A DNA stretch of 16,812 nucleotides from an uncultured Schwartzia sp. (lineage in GTDB: Bacteria > Bacillota > Negativicutes > Selenomonadales > Selenomonadaceae): positions 1-16,812 of the forward strand of contig CAJPUA010000003.1 in NCBI GenBank assembly GCA_905373705.1, in the 5' to 3' direction. Under the pieces are notes generated by a model that was not told the DNA's origin, made no database searches, and was given only the letters and a program-made list of their open reading frames with translations. Positions within the stretch are counted from its first letter, which is position 1, and each line of letters starts with the position of its first letter. Shown piece by piece: positions 14,660 to 16,812 of the stretch. The position numbers and the translations under genes were made by a program.

Positions 14660-14688
14660 TTGACAAGCGCCGGGGTATCTCCTAAAAT
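14660..14688 (+). promoter_or_regulatory. Consensus promoter for the suf operon, with flanking inverted repeats
   Basis: TTGACA (14660-14665, perfect) and TAAAAT (14683-14688, five of six) with the ideal 17-bp spacer, 61 bp before sufC. CCTAC/GTAGG (14641-14645, 14653-14657) forms an inverted repeat directly upstream of the -35 box. TAGGGAT/ATCTCCTA (14654-14660, 14677-14684) is an imperfect inverted repeat across the promoter. Fe-S assembly operons are often controlled by Rrf2-family repressors at such positions; I cannot identify a known motif here. Confidence 0.8.
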
Positions 14689-14748
14689 GAAGGTACTTCG
14701 GGCTTTACAAGGCAAGGAAAAGTTCGACAAAGAAAGGGATCGATCGAT

Positions 14749-15498
14749 ATGGCAGAAAATCTGCTGACCATCTGCGATCTTCACGCGAGCGTGGACAGCA
14801 AAGAAATATTGAAGGGTCTTGATCTCACGGTGAACCGCGGCGAAGTGCATGTCCTGCTCGGCCCCAACGGATCAGGAAAATCGACGCTGATGAACGCCAT
14901 CATGGGGCATCCGCGCTATGAGGTGACCACCGAAACGATGACGTTTCTCGGCGAGGACATGACGGCGCTCCCCACCTTCGAGCGGGCGCGGCGCGGGCTG
15001 TTTTTGTCCTTTCAGGCGCCGGAGGAGATTCCCGGCATCACGGTGGAGAATATGCTGCGCACAGCGAAGCAGGCGATCACCGGCGAGAAAATTAAAATCA
15101 TGGCGTTCAAGAAAGAGCTCAAAGCGGCGATGGAAGAGCTTCAAATGGACGCTTCTTACGCGGAGCGTTATATGAACGTGGGCTTTTCCGGCGGCGAAAA
15201 AAAGCGCAGCGAAATCTTGCAGCTGCTCATGCTGAAGCCGAAGCTGGCGCTTCTTGACGAGACGGATTCGGGACTCGACGTCGACGCCGTGCAGATCGTG
15301 GCGAAGGGCGTCAGCGCCTTTCATAGCGCCGACAACGCCTGTCTCATCATCACGCACAACGCGCGGATCCTGTCGGAATTGCACGTCGATCGGGTGCATG
15401 TCATGATGGAGGGGCGGATCGCCGAAGAGGGCGGCGCCGGGCTCATCGACGAGATCAACCGCCGGGGATTCACACATTTATTGGACGCTAAGAATTGA
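14749..15498 (+). CDS. sufC: Fe-S cluster assembly ATPase SufC
   Basis: SufC is the cytosolic ABC-type ATPase that drives the SufB scaffold complex during Fe-S cluster assembly. The 249-residue protein is the usual length. It carries Walker A GPNGSGKST (38-46), the Q-loop SFQAPEEIPG (Q89), the SufC-type signature FSGGEKKR (146-153), Walker B LALLDETDSGLD (166-177) and the H-loop ITHNARIL (H203). The ETDSGLD wording after Walker B distinguishes SufC from transport ATPases. It has no membrane partner gene and is followed at once by sufB (10 bp apart), which confirms the assignment. ATG 14749 has AAAGGG about 9 bp upstream. It is the first gene after the consensus promoter at 14660. Confidence 0.97.
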   Translation: MAENLLTICDLHASVDSKEILKGLDLTVNRGEVHVLLGPNGSGKSTLMNAIMGHPRYEVTTETMTFLGEDMTALPTFERARRGLFLSFQAPEEIPGITVENMLRTAKQAITGEKIKIMAFKKELKAAMEELQMDASYAERYMNVGFSGGEKKRSEILQLLMLKPKLALLDETDSGLDVDAVQIVAKGVSAFHSADNACLIITHNARILSELHVDRVHVMMEGRIAEEGGAGLIDEINRRGFTHLLDAKN

Positions 15499-15508
15499 AG
15501 GTACGGGC

Positions 15509-16812
15509 ATGAGCAAGAAAAAAACATTTGTCGAAGACATCGAGCGGACGCTCTACGACATAAAAAACGAGGACCGGCCCCTCTACCGGACGGAAGAAGG
15601 ACTGACCGAGGAGATCGTCCGCGACATTTCGGCGAAAAAGAAGGATCCGGCGTGGATGCTTGAGTTTCGCCTTCACTCGCTGGACGTATACAACCATACC
15701 CCCATGCCCGCCTGGGGGCCGGATCTTTCGGCGCTGGACATGGACCATATCGTGACCTATGTGCAGCCTGACGCGCGCATGGCGGGGCGCTGGGAAGATG
15801 TGCCCGAGGGCATCCGGGACACCTTCGACCGGCTGGGGATTCCCGAGGCGGAAAAGACGTCGCTGGCAGGGGTCGGCGCGCAGTACGACTCCGAGGTCGT
15901 CTACCACAGCGTGCAGGAGAGCCTGCGCAAAAAGGGCGTTGTCTACACGGATATGGAAACGGCGCTGCGTGAGCATGAAGCGCTGGTGAAGGAATATTTC
16001 ATGAAGCTGGTGCCGCCGAAGGATCATAAGTTTGTGGCGCTCCACGGCGCGGTCTGGTCGGGCGGCTCCTTCGTCTACGTCCCGGCGGGCGTCGACGTCA
16101 AGATCCCGCTGCAATCCTATTTCCGGCTCAACGCGCCGGGAGCGGGACAGTTCGAGCATACGCTGATCATTGTCGAGCCGGGGGCGAGCCTGCATTTCAT
16201 CGAAGGCTGCTCGGCCCCGAAATACAACGTGACAAACCTCCATGCCGGGTGCGTGGAGCTGTACATCAAGGAAGGGGCGCGGCTGCGATATTCGACGATC
16301 GAGAATTGGTCGCGCAACATGATGAACCTCAACACGAAGCGGGCGCTGGTGGAAAAGGACGGCATTATCGAATGGGTGTCCGGCTCCTTCGGTTCTCACG
16401 TTTCCATGCTCTATCCCGCCAGCATCCTGCACGGCGAAGGGGCGCGCTGCGAATTTACCGGCGTGACCTTCGCCGGGCATGGGCAGCACCTCGATACCGG
16501 AGCGACGGTCGTCCACGCCGCGCCTCATACGTCGGCGAATATCAGCACCCGGAGCATATCGAAGGACGGCGGCGTCGCCGTCTACCGCAGCGCCGTCAAA
16601 GTCGCGCCGGGCGCTGATCACGCGCGCTGCTCGGTAAGCTGCGAATCCCTCATGCTGGACAGCGAGTCGCGGGCGGATACGCTGCCGGCCATGGACATCG
16701 CGGGGGACGAGGCGGATATCGGGCACGAAGCGAAAATCGGGCGGATCAGCGACGAAGCGATTTTCTACCTGACAAGCCGCGGTATCCGCGAGGACGAAGC
16801 GCGGGCCATGAT
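15509..16812 (+). CDS. sufB: Fe-S cluster assembly scaffold SufB (3' end outside the window)
   Basis: The frame from ATG 15509 (MSKKKTFVEDIERTLYDIK) stays open to the window edge: 434 codons plus two bases of a family usually about 470 long, so only a short end is missing. SufB is the scaffold on which the SufBCD complex builds Fe-S clusters. Family segments are WMLEFRLHSL (near 50), YDSEVVYHSVQESL (near 130), SGGSFVYVPAGVDVKIPLQS (about 180-199), HTLIIVEPGASLHFIEGCS (about 214-232) and STIENWSRNMMNLNTKR. Near the end, ARCSVSCESLML contains C378, which aligns with the catalytic C405 of E. coli SufB, and GHEAKIGRI supplies H406 and E407, matching H433 and E434 there (alignment by eye). A GAAGG RBS lies 10 bp after sufC. 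The absence of sufD before sufB fits a short sufCB-type operon; sufD, sufS or sufU could follow outside. Confidence 0.95.
   Translation, partial: MSKKKTFVEDIERTLYDIKNEDRPLYRTEEGLTEEIVRDISAKKKDPAWMLEFRLHSLDVYNHTPMPAWGPDLSALDMDHIVTYVQPDARMAGRWEDVPEGIRDTFDRLGIPEAEKTSLAGVGAQYDSEVVYHSVQESLRKKGVVYTDMETALREHEALVKEYFMKLVPPKDHKFVALHGAVWSGGSFVYVPAGVDVKIPLQSYFRLNAPGAGQFEHTLIIVEPGASLHFIEGCSAPKYNVTNLHAGCVELYIKEGARLRYSTIENWSRNMMNLNTKRALVEKDGIIEWVSGSFGSHVSMLYPASILHGEGARCEFTGVTFAGHGQHLDTGATVVHAAPHTSANISTRSISKDGGVAVYRSAVKVAPGADHARCSVSCESLMLDSESRADTLPAMDIAGDEADIGHEAKIGRISDEAIFYLTSRGIREDEARAM

Noticed and set aside
15488..16726. A 412-codon open frame on the minus strand
   Set aside because: It lies fully opposite sufB, is rich in Arg/His/Asp without a recognisable domain, and is the expected mirror frame of a GC-rich coding strand.

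Overview
The window reads as a GC-rich, Firmicutes-type bacterial chromosome. Ribosome binding sites are strong (AAGGAG or AAAGGAGG), GTG and TTG starts occur, the -35/-10 boxes are housekeeping-type, and there is a two-gene sufC-sufB start and a HypF. The protein style would fit an anaerobic member of the Negativicutes (Selenomonas/Megasphaera-like). That placement is inference from general resemblance, not from a search. There is no rRNA, tRNA, CRISPR array, transposase, integrase or phage gene. Most of the window is ordinary housekeeping sequence.

Layout. (1) Positions 1-1145, plus strand: the tail of an unidentified gene, then a type Ib DAHP synthase (shikimate pathway). (2) Positions 1166-1283: a short intergenic spacer with two perfect DnaA-box matches and one near match, then a hairpin terminator shared by converging transcripts. 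(3) Positions 1282-5477, minus strand: a four-gene cluster transcribed from high to low coordinates. It encodes an SPFH protein with three C-terminal zinc ribbons, a double zinc-ribbon protein with a membrane tail, an exported TPM-domain protein and a polytopic membrane protein with an acidic N-terminus. The first three resemble the Bacillus subtilis ydjI, ydjG and ydjH set of the PspA envelope-stress operon, but no pspA is visible here. (4) Positions 5589-6578, minus: a putative lipoprotein. (5) Positions 6579-7188: an AT-richer spacer with no convincing gene. (6) Positions 7189-10679, minus: an exported Yellow/royal-jelly-family beta-propeller protein and HypF, the carbamoyltransferase that makes the cyanide ligands of [NiFe] hydrogenases. 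(7) From 10830, plus: a thioredoxin with an unusual CQPC active site, divergent from hypF and closed by a perfect 24-bp hairpin. Next come a catabolic-type threonine ammonia-lyase with a C-terminal ACT domain behind its own promoter, and a methyltransferase that may be fused to a degenerate kinase-like domain. The window ends with sufC and most of sufB behind a consensus promoter; sufB runs off the end.

How the genes relate: sufCB supplies Fe-S clusters and hypF matures hydrogenases, both in keeping with an anaerobic metal-dependent metabolism. The minus-strand cluster at 1282-5477 looks like an envelope-stress or membrane-organisation module. It is the most system-like part of the window, although it is a variant of a known type and not a clearly new system.
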